Below are positions 22,429 to 31,010 of a stretch of 64,000 bases of DNA, one piece after another. Made by a program: the position numbers and the translations under genes. Where the stretch lies: assembly GCA_003604995.1 (NCBI GenBank), contig QZJD01000069.1, positions 1-64,000 of the forward strand. Reading direction: 5' to 3'. Below the pieces are notes generated by a model. It had not been told where the DNA came from. It did no database searches and saw only the letters and a program-made list of their open reading frames with translations. Every line of letters starts with the position of its first letter. Within the stretch, counting starts at the first letter, position 1. This stretch comes from Desulfobulbus sp. GTDB taxonomy: Bacteria > Desulfobacterota > Desulfobulbia > Desulfobulbales > Desulfobulbaceae.

Positions 22429-23604
22429 ATGTCCATTTCAACCAGAGGTATCCTTTTCCTTGCCGGATTTATTCTGGCCCTCTGCCTGCCCCCCCCATCG
22501 GCAAGCGCCGCCGATGAGGAGGCGTGCCTTGTCTGCCACAAGTATTCAGGGCTGGCCAGAATAGATCAAAAGACAGGTAAGGTCCGGCTGTATTACGTTC
22601 CCGGCGACAAGTACCAGAACTCCGTCCACGGCAAGGTTCTGTGCCGCAACTGTCACCTCAATCTGGACGTCATCCCCCACGTCGACGCCAAAAAGGTTGA
22701 CTGCTCGACCAAATGCCACCTCAAGGAGCCCTCGACGGACGTTGATTTCTCCCACGCCAACCTCTTTCAGGAGGTCAACAAAAGCATCCATGGCAAGGGG
22801 TCAGAGGCAGATCAGAAAAAGTTTCCCCAGGACATGCCCGGATGCACGGATTGCCATATCAACACCGTCTACCAGCCGGTCCAGGGCCTGGATCAGAACC
22901 CGGGCATATCCAGAGACGCCCTGCGGCGCTGCATAGGATGCCATACCACCCAGGAGTGGGCCAACCGCTATTACCAGCACTTCACCCACCGGCTGCACCG
23001 ATCCAAAACAGCCCTGGAGACCGTGAACCTCTGCCTGAACTGCCATCAGGACGAGCAGATGATGGCCCGGCATAACCTGCCGGCCACCTCCAATTACCGT
23101 GATACCTTTCACTGGAAAGGCGTCCTCTACGGGGATCCCAACGCGCCGGACTGCATCAGTTGCCATGCGCCGGTGGGATTTTCCGTCCACTCCCTCGCCT
23201 CCATGCAGTCCAAGGATTCCCCTGTTCACCCGCAGAACCTGCAAAAAACCTGCGCCAATGACCTCGGGACCCAGAAGTGCCACCCCAATGCCGTGGAATC
23301 CTTTGCCCGGGGCAAGATCCATCAGACCGGCCTGGGCTTCGACGACACGATTACCGCGGTGATCAAAGGCGAAGCCGCCCTGGACAATATCAGCGCCCTC
23401 AATAAAGAGAGGAGATTCCGCAATCTCATGGATATCGACGATGAGGAGCTCGCCGCCCTCAACGAGGTGGAACGCTTTCAGCACAAGGTCTACCTTATCG
23501 TCAAATTTGCCTATACCCTCCTGATCACCCTGGTCATCGGTGGCATGCTGATCCACCAGCTCATGGATCTGTACAGGACGGTCAAAAACCGGCATACCCA
23601 TTGA
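22429..23604 (+). CDS. Membrane-anchored multiheme cytochrome c with six canonical and two atypical heme motifs
   Basis: A 391-aa cytochrome. AAAGGAGG lies 8 nt before ATG 22429, and a signal peptide ends near PSASAADE. Canonical CxxCH sites: CLVCH, CRNCH, CTDCH, CIGCH, CLNCH and CISCH. Two further cysteine-CH pairs have longer spacing, CSTKCH (CX3CH) and CANDLGTQKCH (CX8CH), so six to eight hemes are possible. Many single histidines are available as distal ligands. A C-terminal membrane helix (VKFAYTLLITLVIGGMLIHQL) followed by a basic tail anchors it to the inner membrane, facing the periplasm. The next gene, a cytochrome b/c fusion, starts 13 nt later, so together they probably form a quinol-oxidising complex feeding electrons outward. 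Confidence 0.88.
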   Translation: MSISTRGILFLAGFILALCLPPPSASAADEEACLVCHKYSGLARIDQKTGKVRLYYVPGDKYQNSVHGKVLCRNCHLNLDVIPHVDAKKVDCSTKCHLKEPSTDVDFSHANLFQEVNKSIHGKGSEADQKKFPQDMPGCTDCHINTVYQPVQGLDQNPGISRDALRRCIGCHTTQEWANRYYQHFTHRLHRSKTALETVNLCLNCHQDEQMMARHNLPATSNYRDTFHWKGVLYGDPNAPDCISCHAPVGFSVHSLASMQSKDSPVHPQNLQKTCANDLGTQKCHPNAVESFARGKIHQTGLGFDDTITAVIKGEAALDNISALNKERRFRNLMDIDDEELAALNEVERFQHKVYLIVKFAYTLLITLVIGGMLIHQLMDLYRTVKNRHTH

Positions 23605-23617
23605 GAGGATGATCGAT

Positions 23618-25210
23618 ATGAATACACCCAACTCTGCACACGATTATTGCGGCGAAGGCGATACCGGCGGACCGGCCACGGAAGTCATCCGTCTTAACTG
23701 CCACGAGCGGATTCAGCACCTGCTGGTGCTCGTCACCTTCATCATCCTGGTTATCACCGGCTATATGCTCAAGATCCCGGAGAGCTGGATTATCGGGATG
23801 GGCGACTGGGGAGAACTGATCTTTGCCTACCGCGGACTGGCGCATCGAATCTGCGGCGTGGCCATGATCCTCACCTCGTTCTACCACCTTGCCTATATAG
23901 CAGTATGCAAGGACGGCCGCTCCTTCCTGAAGGAGATGATCCCCACCTGGAAGGACGCCAAGGACATTGTCCACAATATCGGCTATTACCTGGGCACAAG
24001 GCCCGAACCGCCAAAGTTCAAGCGGTTTGATTACCGGGAAAAAGCAGAGTATCTGGCGCTGGTCGCCGGCACGATCATCATTTCGGTAACCGGCATTCTG
24101 CTCTGGTCCGAGGCGTACTGGAGCAAATTTGTTCTCGATCTATCCCTGCTGATTCACGGCATGGAGGCCATCCTGGCCACCCTGGCCATCATCGTCTGGC
24201 ATTTTTATGCCGTGCACTGGAAACCCGGACAGTTCCCCATGAGCACTGTCTGGCTTGACGGCAAAATGTCCGCCCACCATCTTCGAATGGAACATCCCCT
24301 GCAGTATGAGGAGCTGGTACAGGCGGGCAAGCTGGTCCCGGTGGAGGACGGTGACCATGGCCACGGACATGACGGGACGGGCGGCTCCCGATCGTTCGGT
24401 AAAGGGGTGCTGGGGCTGTTGTCGTTCGGTTCCATCTTTTTCTTTGCCTTTGTGTCCGTCCTGCTGCTCAAAATGCTCTATTTTCCCCCCTCGGTAACCA
24501 GCGTAACCCAGACGCCCGACCACAACAAGCTTATGGAGTTTATCTCCTCGGGACAGGCAAAGAAAACCGACACCCATTTCCACAACACCGATGAAACCGT
24601 CAAGCTGATCATTGCCCAGCCCCCCATCTGCGTAACGTGCCACGGCACCCTGCCCCACGGCAAGTCACCTGATATCCGTTCATTTCTCAATATGCACAAT
24701 TATTTCATGGCCTGTGAGACCTGCCATATCCGTCAGGCCGATGCCCCGGGGGAAGTGCACTATGTATGGTATGACAATCTGACCGAGGATATCGTAACGG
24801 CAATAGATGAGAAGAAAAACGGAAACTATTCGGCACGACTTGTTCCGGTGGCCACGGTGGACGGCCGGACCAAGCGATTGGACGAACCGACCAATCCCGA
24901 CTTCATCAAGGAGTATATCGCCCAGAAGGATCGCCTGACCCCGGAAGAGCAGGCGCGGGCAAAGGTCGTCCTCCATCGGGATATGTCGAAGAAGCCGCTG
25001 CAATGCACCGAATGCCACGGACGGGAGCCTTATATCAACTTCCATCAGGTCGGCTACAGCAAGGAAAGGGCGGAAAGTCTGTATCGAACGGAAGTTGCCG
25101 ACATGATCGACAGGTACATGAAGTTCTATCTGCCGACGATGTTCGACTCCGACCTGATGAAAAAACAGAAAATGGAAGAGCTGGAGCTGGAAGACCGGTC
25201 CACCAATTGA
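23618..25210 (+). CDS. Cytochrome b (HydC/FdhI-like) fused to a triheme cytochrome c domain
   Basis: A 530-aa inner-membrane protein. I use ATG 23618, not the ATG nine bases earlier, because GAGAGG then has normal spacing. Residues about 20-215 form a four-helix di-heme b cytochrome; helix histidines occur in ERIQHLLVLV, GLAHRICGV, SFYHLAYIA, LIHGMEA and VWHFYAVHW. A fifth membrane helix (about 250-275) leads to a periplasmic domain with CVTCH, CETCH and CTECH. The design is analogous to the Cbc quinol oxidases of Geobacter, where b-type and multiheme c domains are combined for extracellular respiration. It follows the membrane-anchored cytochrome by 13 nt and is probably its partner. Confidence 0.9.
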   Translation: MNTPNSAHDYCGEGDTGGPATEVIRLNCHERIQHLLVLVTFIILVITGYMLKIPESWIIGMGDWGELIFAYRGLAHRICGVAMILTSFYHLAYIAVCKDGRSFLKEMIPTWKDAKDIVHNIGYYLGTRPEPPKFKRFDYREKAEYLALVAGTIIISVTGILLWSEAYWSKFVLDLSLLIHGMEAILATLAIIVWHFYAVHWKPGQFPMSTVWLDGKMSAHHLRMEHPLQYEELVQAGKLVPVEDGDHGHGHDGTGGSRSFGKGVLGLLSFGSIFFFAFVSVLLLKMLYFPPSVTSVTQTPDHNKLMEFISSGQAKKTDTHFHNTDETVKLIIAQPPICVTCHGTLPHGKSPDIRSFLNMHNYFMACETCHIRQADAPGEVHYVWYDNLTEDIVTAIDEKKNGNYSARLVPVATVDGRTKRLDEPTNPDFIKEYIAQKDRLTPEEQARAKVVLHRDMSKKPLQCTECHGREPYINFHQVGYSKERAESLYRTEVADMIDRYMKFYLPTMFDSDLMKKQKMEELELEDRSTN

Positions 25211-25304
25211 CCGAACGCGCAGCCTTACGGCACCGGTAGCAACGGGCACCGGAGGTGAAAAGCGAGCCTTCTCCGCTGCACCGGCTTGACCAGGACATTC
25301 CTTT

Positions 25305-26255
25305 ATGCGCAAGACCATGCCAAGTCGGAAGCCACTGCCCCGGCGCCTTTTGCTGGCGCTGGGGCCCACATTGCTCCTCTTTGCTCTGGTCTGTCAGGCT
25401 CAGGAAAACCGGCTCAACACCATCGCCTGCCGCCAGGCCCTGGTGATCACTGACCAGCTCCGTCTGCCCAGCGATGTCGGGGTGGACGGCCGGGGGCGGA
25501 TCTACATCCTCGACGGCACCGCCTCCGTGGTCCGAATCTATGACCGGCTGGGAATGCCGGCGGGCACCCTGGGCGGCGCCTCCGTGCTCAGGGAACCGCT
25601 GGGGATTGATGTTTCGGCCGGGGGCGATGTCCTGGTAGCTGATTCCGGCAACCGCCGCCTCGTCCTTTTCCCGGCGGATCACATCAATTCCCCCCGGTTC
25701 ATCACCATCCCCGCCCCGCCCGGCACACCGCCGCCCGATCCCACGGATGCCGTCTTCGGCTTGCAGCCGGGCACCTTCCATGTCGTGGACAACGACAACC
25801 ATCGGATCGTCACCCTAGACCAGAACGGCTCCCTGCTCTGGTCCACGGGAATCATGGGCCGCAATCGCGAAGAATTCCGCTTTCCCTTCATGCTGGACCT
25901 GGACGGCGAGGGCAACATTTATATCGTCGAGGTCATCAATACCCGGGTCCAGGTCCTCACCGCCAACGGCACATACAGCAGATTTATCGGTGACTGGGGC
26001 ATAGAGCCCGGCCAGCTTTTCCGGCCCAAAGGGGTGGCGGTCAGCGACCGCAATGAGGTGTTCGTCTCCGACAGCTACCTGGGGGTCATCCAGGTTTTTT
26101 CCCGGGAGGGCCGCTTTCTGGGAGTTGTCGGTGACGAAGACGGCAACCTTCTGAAATTTACCACCCCAGTGGGCATGACCTTGGCGGGAAACCGATTGTT
26201 TCTCATTGAAATGTGGAACAACCGGCTCTTGGTCCTGGAAAGGATCGCGCCGTAA
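25305..26255 (+). CDS. Exported NHL-repeat beta-propeller protein
   Basis: A 316-aa protein with a long basic N-terminus and signal peptide (RRLLLALGPTLLLFALVC, cleaved near QAQE). It then shows five to six NHL-type repeats, each with a G(V/I)xVxxxGxxxVxD core, for example DVGVDGRGRIYILD, GIDVSAGGDVLVADSGN and GVAVSDRNEVFVSDSY. This predicts a propeller of about six blades in the periplasm or at the outer surface. It lies 94 bp after the cytochrome b/c gene and 4 bp before the 22-heme lipoprotein gene, so it belongs to the operon. NHL proteins recur beside extracellular cytochromes, where they may act as scaffolds; that role is inference. Confidence 0.87.
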   Translation: MRKTMPSRKPLPRRLLLALGPTLLLFALVCQAQENRLNTIACRQALVITDQLRLPSDVGVDGRGRIYILDGTASVVRIYDRLGMPAGTLGGASVLREPLGIDVSAGGDVLVADSGNRRLVLFPADHINSPRFITIPAPPGTPPPDPTDAVFGLQPGTFHVVDNDNHRIVTLDQNGSLLWSTGIMGRNREEFRFPFMLDLDGEGNIYIVEVINTRVQVLTANGTYSRFIGDWGIEPGQLFRPKGVAVSDRNEVFVSDSYLGVIQVFSREGRFLGVVGDEDGNLLKFTTPVGMTLAGNRLFLIEMWNNRLLVLERIAP

Positions 26256-26259
26256 GCCC

Positions 26260-28980
26260 ATGCGCAGCTCTCCGGTTCCATTTCTGGCCCTCCTATTGTT
26301 GCTGCTCGCGGCCTGCCCCGGTGCCGCGCCGGCCGCGGGCAACCTGACCCAGAATTCGTCTCGCGAATGCGCCATTTGCCATTTTCGGTGGATCGACCAG
26401 TTCGTTCAGGGGCACGGCACCGCGCTGGCGGAGTACGAAAAAGAGGATGTGGCCGGCGACGAGTTGATGTGTTTCAGTTGCCATGACGGCTCCACCGAGG
26501 ATTCACGGAGCAAGGTCTGGCTGCTGGACATGCACAAGACCGGCATGAAGCCCTCCGACAAGGTGAAGATCCCCAAACTCTTTCCCCTGTCCCACGACGG
26601 CAAGATGATGTGCGCCACCTGCCACTCCGCCCACTCCAACCCGACGGACACCAGCATCGAGCGAAGCATCTTTCTACGGATCACCAACAATGATTCCATC
26701 ATGTGCGAGATGTGCCATGTCGCCCAGTTGCCCAAGATGGAAAACCACCCCCTGCACGCGGGCAAGAATCCCCTGCCGGACCGGATTTTTGCCGAGGGCG
26801 CCACGCGATCCTTCACCGATCCCAAGCATGTCATCTGCGAAAGCTGCCATACGCCGCATGCCGGCGTGGAAAAAAATTTGGTGTACACGATGACCGCCTC
26901 GGCCCTCTGCCTGATCTGCCATGCCGACAAGATCGATGACCCAGCCGGCCCCCCCTCGCAACAGGTCAACCATCCGCTCCATGTGGAATTTAAAACCGAT
27001 CCGAGCCGGGAAATCACCCTGGCGGCCGGGGAAAAACACTCCCTGCAGTGCCTGTCCTGCCACAAGGTCCACCTGCACGCCAAGGAGACCAAGGCGCTGG
27101 TGGCGAAAAAGGAAGTGCTCTGCGGCTACTGTCACCCCGACAAGGAAAACAGGGAGCAACCGCCAGCCACGCGGGCCAACCATCCCGTGGCGGTTGCCTT
27201 CAAGGCACCTTCGGGAGGCGACTTTGTCCCCGCAACCGGTGAAAACAACACCGTGCAGTGTTACTCCTGCCACGCCACGCATCAGCATGCCCCTGCCACC
27301 AAGGGGTTGCCGGCCCCGCGGGACGTCCTCTGCGCGGGCTGCCATGCCGATCGTTACCTGGTTGAAGGCACCGACCATGATTTCCGGGTCACCGCCCCGA
27401 CCGATATCAATATGCTGGAACAGGGCAGCAGTCAGTTCGGCCCGTGCGTCACCTGCCACGTCCCGCACAAGGCCGGCGGTCCCTATCTCTGGTCTCGGCA
27501 GAATCCGAAAGCTGAGCTTACCCCCTCCGGACTCTGCCTGTCCTGTCACCAGGAAAAAGGTCCGGCCGAAAAGAAAGGGGTCGGCCTTCATTCCCACCCC
27601 GTTTCCGTGGAGCTCAAAAATGTCCCGCCGCTTCCCCCTTCCCTCACTGCATTGGGTCTCGGCCTGCCGACCGCACAGGGACAGGAGGCGGACATGCCGC
27701 TTCCCCTGTATGTCCATCCTGACGGCCGCTCCCTGGTGGAATGCCATACCTGCCATGATCCCCATCAATGGCAGCCCGGCCGCAAGCAGAAAGGCCAGGG
27801 CAGCAATGTCGAAGGCGACGGCGCCAGCAGCTTCCTGCGGCAGCAGGTCGGGGTTGCCGAGAACCTCTGCGCCTCCTGCCATGCCGACCAGTTCCTGGTG
27901 GAGGGCACGGATCATGACCTGAGGATCACCGCCCGGGAAGAAACCAACGCAGCAGGCAAAAAGGCGGGCGAGGCAGGGGTGTGCGGTGCCTGCCACGTAC
28001 CCCACAACGGCCAGGGGCCGATGCTCTGGGCCAAGCCCCTGAGCGAAGAGCGGGAATCCCATTCCTTTCTCTGTCTTTCCTGCCACCGGAAGGAAGGGGT
28101 CGCCGGGAAAAAGACCCTTGGCGAATATTCGCACCGGGTAGGCACCCCGGTGCAGGGAACGCCAAACCTGCCTCTGGCCGAACGGAACAAGGATCAGTGG
28201 GTGACGGAATGCGCCACCTGTCATAATCCGCACAGCTGGCTTCCAGACGGCAAGACCAGGGGAAGCGGTGAAAACACGGAAGGCGACGACGCCAGCAGCT
28301 TTCTCAGAAAATCAAGCCAAGGCCGGGCCGAACTCTGCCTGGAGTGCCACAAACAGCAGGGCAACGTGGTCGGCACGGATCATGACCTGCGGATTACCGC
28401 TCCCGACGCAACGGATCGGCAGGGCAAGACCGCGGCGCAGGGATCGGTGTGCTCGCCCTGCCACGCGGTGCATAACGCCTTGAACCAGGGCGGGCTGTGG
28501 AACGGCCCCGTGGCCGCGCCGGGCAAGGATTTCATGGCCCGGGCCTGCTACGGCTGTCATCGGCCGGAAGCATCGGGCAAGGATAAGCTGGTCGAGGTAG
28601 CCGGTCACCCGGAACGGTTCTATTTCGGCTACCACCAGCCCTACACGATTTCCGAACATTACCGGCTGGGCGACCAGATTGAATATCCGCTGTTCGACGC
28701 CGCCGGCAACAGAACCGCCAAGGGAGAGATCACCTGCCCCACCTGTCACGATCCGCACATCTGGCATCCGGATCGGGTCGAACCGGGTCCCGGCAAGAAT
28801 GTCGAGGGTACTCCGGTGGACAGCTTTCTCAGAAAGGATATCCGCAATGACCTGTGCTATGCCTGCCACGGCTTAAAAACGCTTTTTCTGTACCGCTACT
28901 ATCATGTGGACAAGGAGCGGAGAAAGATGATCGGGCACTCTCCTCCCACAAGATCTTTTTTCGAGCCTGTCAGCAAATAA
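26260..28980 (+). CDS. 22-heme c-type cytochrome lipoprotein with internal tandem repeats
   Basis: A 906-aa protein with 22 CxxCH motifs spread from CAICH near residue 37 to CYACH near residue 870. The N-terminus is a lipoprotein signal with lipobox LAAC (LLLLLAACPG), so it is probably attached to a membrane by lipid and may lie on the outer membrane. The C-terminal two-thirds repeat a unit of roughly 130-170 residues: a GTDHDxRxTA segment after one CxxCH, then CxxCHVPH, an (L)W motif, CLSCH, and CHDPHxW with SxNxEGxxxSSFLR. Three clear copies exist (first CVTCH to CHTCH, CGACH to CATCH, CSPCH to CPTCH). ATG 26260 is chosen for its signal peptide; it lies 4 nt after the NHL gene. A long-range electron conduit or wire-like role is inferred. 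Confidence 0.93.
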   Translation: MRSSPVPFLALLLLLLAACPGAAPAAGNLTQNSSRECAICHFRWIDQFVQGHGTALAEYEKEDVAGDELMCFSCHDGSTEDSRSKVWLLDMHKTGMKPSDKVKIPKLFPLSHDGKMMCATCHSAHSNPTDTSIERSIFLRITNNDSIMCEMCHVAQLPKMENHPLHAGKNPLPDRIFAEGATRSFTDPKHVICESCHTPHAGVEKNLVYTMTASALCLICHADKIDDPAGPPSQQVNHPLHVEFKTDPSREITLAAGEKHSLQCLSCHKVHLHAKETKALVAKKEVLCGYCHPDKENREQPPATRANHPVAVAFKAPSGGDFVPATGENNTVQCYSCHATHQHAPATKGLPAPRDVLCAGCHADRYLVEGTDHDFRVTAPTDINMLEQGSSQFGPCVTCHVPHKAGGPYLWSRQNPKAELTPSGLCLSCHQEKGPAEKKGVGLHSHPVSVELKNVPPLPPSLTALGLGLPTAQGQEADMPLPLYVHPDGRSLVECHTCHDPHQWQPGRKQKGQGSNVEGDGASSFLRQQVGVAENLCASCHADQFLVEGTDHDLRITAREETNAAGKKAGEAGVCGACHVPHNGQGPMLWAKPLSEERESHSFLCLSCHRKEGVAGKKTLGEYSHRVGTPVQGTPNLPLAERNKDQWVTECATCHNPHSWLPDGKTRGSGENTEGDDASSFLRKSSQGRAELCLECHKQQGNVVGTDHDLRITAPDATDRQGKTAAQGSVCSPCHAVHNALNQGGLWNGPVAAPGKDFMARACYGCHRPEASGKDKLVEVAGHPERFYFGYHQPYTISEHYRLGDQIEYPLFDAAGNRTAKGEITCPTCHDPHIWHPDRVEPGPGKNVEGTPVDSFLRKDIRNDLCYACHGLKTLFLYRYYHVDKERRKMIGHSPPTRSFFEPVSK

Positions 28981-28991
28981 GGATGATAGAT

Positions 28992-30632
28992 ATGCGCGAG
29001 ACACCTTACCCAGAGAGCCATGGCCGCTTGCTCCTCATTCTGGTCGTTCTTCTCCTCACCCTTTTCCTTCCGCCGGCGAACGGGGCGACGGTTCCGGCCG
29101 GTGATACGGCGGGCATGAACGACCCCGCGGCCGGCGCCCTGAGCAACGATGCTCCCCCTGCCGGCAGCGGCCCGGATCCGCATGGCCGGCTGGACTGCGC
29201 GGAATGCCATGGGGAGCAAACAGCGGGACAATCTCCCTCCGCAACGACTCTCCCCGCGGACGACGTGCAGCTCTGCCAGGGCTGCCACCCGGTTGCCCAC
29301 CTGCATCCGTTGGGCGTTGCCCCCCAGCCCTGGTCGGTGCAGGAAAAGGATTTCCCACTGCCCCTGGGCAAGGGCATCCAGGAAGGACGGATCGTCTGCC
29401 TTACCTGCCATATGATCCACCGCAATGACCAGAATCCTTATCTGCTCCGTGAGTTTGATCCCCGGGACGGCAGGGGACGGAACGCCCTGTGTTTTCACTG
29501 TCACCTGGATCAGTTCCCCGGCAAATCTCCTCACTCCGGCGATACGGCGGACTGCAAGTTCTGTCATGTCAGCCTCCCGCAGCAAAATCCACCTCCGGCC
29601 GCCCCCCCCGATGCCCACATGCAGGCCGCATGCCTTCTGTGCCATAGCAATCTGCCGGACGCCCATTTTGCCGGCGTCAATCCTTTTCTGGACGAAACCG
29701 TTAAACAGGAAACGCTCAAGGGTCAAATTTTCTTTGCTGACGGCCGGGTCGTTTGTACCAGCTGCCATTCACCCCATGCCGGGCGGGACGACAAATTTCT
29801 CCTCCGTCCGGACTATCTGGCTCTGGCCAAGGATTCACGGGCCATGAATCCCCACAGAAGAAATTACCTGTGCCTGTCCTGCCACCTGGCGAAGCCGGTG
29901 AAGGAGCAGGCCCCTCTGCGTGACGGGGGGGATACCGTCAAGCTCTGCAATCGATGCCATCACTCGGAATACGCCCGTCCCGATATCCATCCGGTGGAAA
30001 TAAAACCCTCGCACAATGTCCGCATCCCGGAAGACCTGCCTCTGCAGGACGAACAACTTACCTGCGCGACCTGCCATGATTCCCTGCTGCAGATGAGCTG
30101 CCAAAACGACGCCGCCCGGGGCAATCCCTATTTTCTGCGCAGAAAAACCGAGTCCAGGAATGCTTTTTGTTTTCTCTGCCATATTGCCGAATCCTACAAA
30201 CGTCTCAACCCGCACAAGCAGCTCAATGAACAGGGAGAAATCGTGGAGAAAACCTGTCTTTTCTGTCATGCCGCCATTCCGGACGTCAACTACATCGGTC
30301 CGGAACGGGTCAGCTTCATTGTCCAGGACCCCAACGAGTACTGCATCGGCTGCCATCCGGGGTTCACCGGCAATCACCCGGCCGGCGTCAACCACCTGGT
30401 CGCCCCCTCGCCGAAGATCAAGGCGGCCGTCAGGACTTCGGTGCAACGGATCGGGGTGGAGTTGCCCCTCTATAAAGGGAAAATCATCTGCGCGACCTGC
30501 CATAACCCCCACCAGGAAGGCGTTATCAAAATTGATGCGGCCGCGACTGGAACGGAGCGCGCAAACAAGTTGCGACTGAAGCCGGGCCGAAATCTCAGTA
30601 CCGAATGTATCGGTTGCCATTGGGACAAATAG
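28992..30632 (+). CDS. 15-heme periplasmic or extracellular cytochrome c
   Basis: A 546-aa exported cytochrome. The start at ATG 28992 fits AAGGA eight bases upstream and gives a signal peptide (LLLILVVLLLTLFLPPANG). Fifteen CxxCH motifs are present, from CAECH to CIGCH six residues before the C-terminus. Many are followed by (x)xH, as CLTCHMIH, CTSCHSPH and CATCHNPH, typical of closely packed bis-His hemes. No membrane anchor follows the signal peptide. It begins 11 nt after the 22-heme lipoprotein and shares its operon, which ends at the hairpin at 30917-30942. It may dock on the 22-heme protein to extend the electron path. Confidence 0.92.
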   Translation: MRETPYPESHGRLLLILVVLLLTLFLPPANGATVPAGDTAGMNDPAAGALSNDAPPAGSGPDPHGRLDCAECHGEQTAGQSPSATTLPADDVQLCQGCHPVAHLHPLGVAPQPWSVQEKDFPLPLGKGIQEGRIVCLTCHMIHRNDQNPYLLREFDPRDGRGRNALCFHCHLDQFPGKSPHSGDTADCKFCHVSLPQQNPPPAAPPDAHMQAACLLCHSNLPDAHFAGVNPFLDETVKQETLKGQIFFADGRVVCTSCHSPHAGRDDKFLLRPDYLALAKDSRAMNPHRRNYLCLSCHLAKPVKEQAPLRDGGDTVKLCNRCHHSEYARPDIHPVEIKPSHNVRIPEDLPLQDEQLTCATCHDSLLQMSCQNDAARGNPYFLRRKTESRNAFCFLCHIAESYKRLNPHKQLNEQGEIVEKTCLFCHAAIPDVNYIGPERVSFIVQDPNEYCIGCHPGFTGNHPAGVNHLVAPSPKIKAAVRTSVQRIGVELPLYKGKIICATCHNPHQEGVIKIDAAATGTERANKLRLKPGRNLSTECIGCHWDK

Positions 30633-31010
30633 CGACGTCCTTCAACCCCGTCTGTCCCGGCCGAGATCCGGAGAGCAACTCCATCTCCCCGCCCCCCGGC
30701 ATGGATGCCGCTTCTTCCCGGAGCGCCCTGTCATGCTGCATAGCCGGGCCTGCGCGGAACAGATCATCAAACTTCCTGCCCCCATCGCATCCCATTGTTT
30801 TTCCTTTAATAAAATACCAACCGCAGGCCTTTCCGTGCCACAATGTGCCTGCTTCCCCTTGCCATTCCTCAGCTCATTCTTATTGTTTCATGGGTAATGA
30901 TTATCCTTCTCGTTCAAACAGGGGTCGGTCCGCCCCTGTTTTGCAGACGCTGGCGAACAATTCAACGGGAAGGATCAGTCTCATTGAAAATTCAGGACAA
31001 TGCTGCAGGT
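30633..31010. other. Intergenic region between the 15-heme and 10-heme cytochrome genes
   Basis: A 378-bp stretch with no convincing gene. It contains a terminator-like hairpin (30917-30946, listed separately) and then 65 bp of leader before the next cytochrome. The hairpin implies that the 10-heme gene has its own promoter within or just after this stretch; I could not assign one. Confidence 0.5.
30917..30946 (+). terminator. Probable intrinsic terminator of the multiheme operon
   Basis: AAACAGGGG (30917-30925) pairs with CCCCTGTTT (30934-30942) around an 8-nt loop, followed by a short T run. It lies 285 nt past the 15-heme gene, so the transcript would have a long 3' tail. Confidence 0.6.

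Noticed and set aside
26674..28233. 519-codon antisense frame within the 22-heme cytochrome gene
   Set aside because: The sense frame has 22 regularly placed CxxCH motifs; the antisense reading has no recognisable feature.
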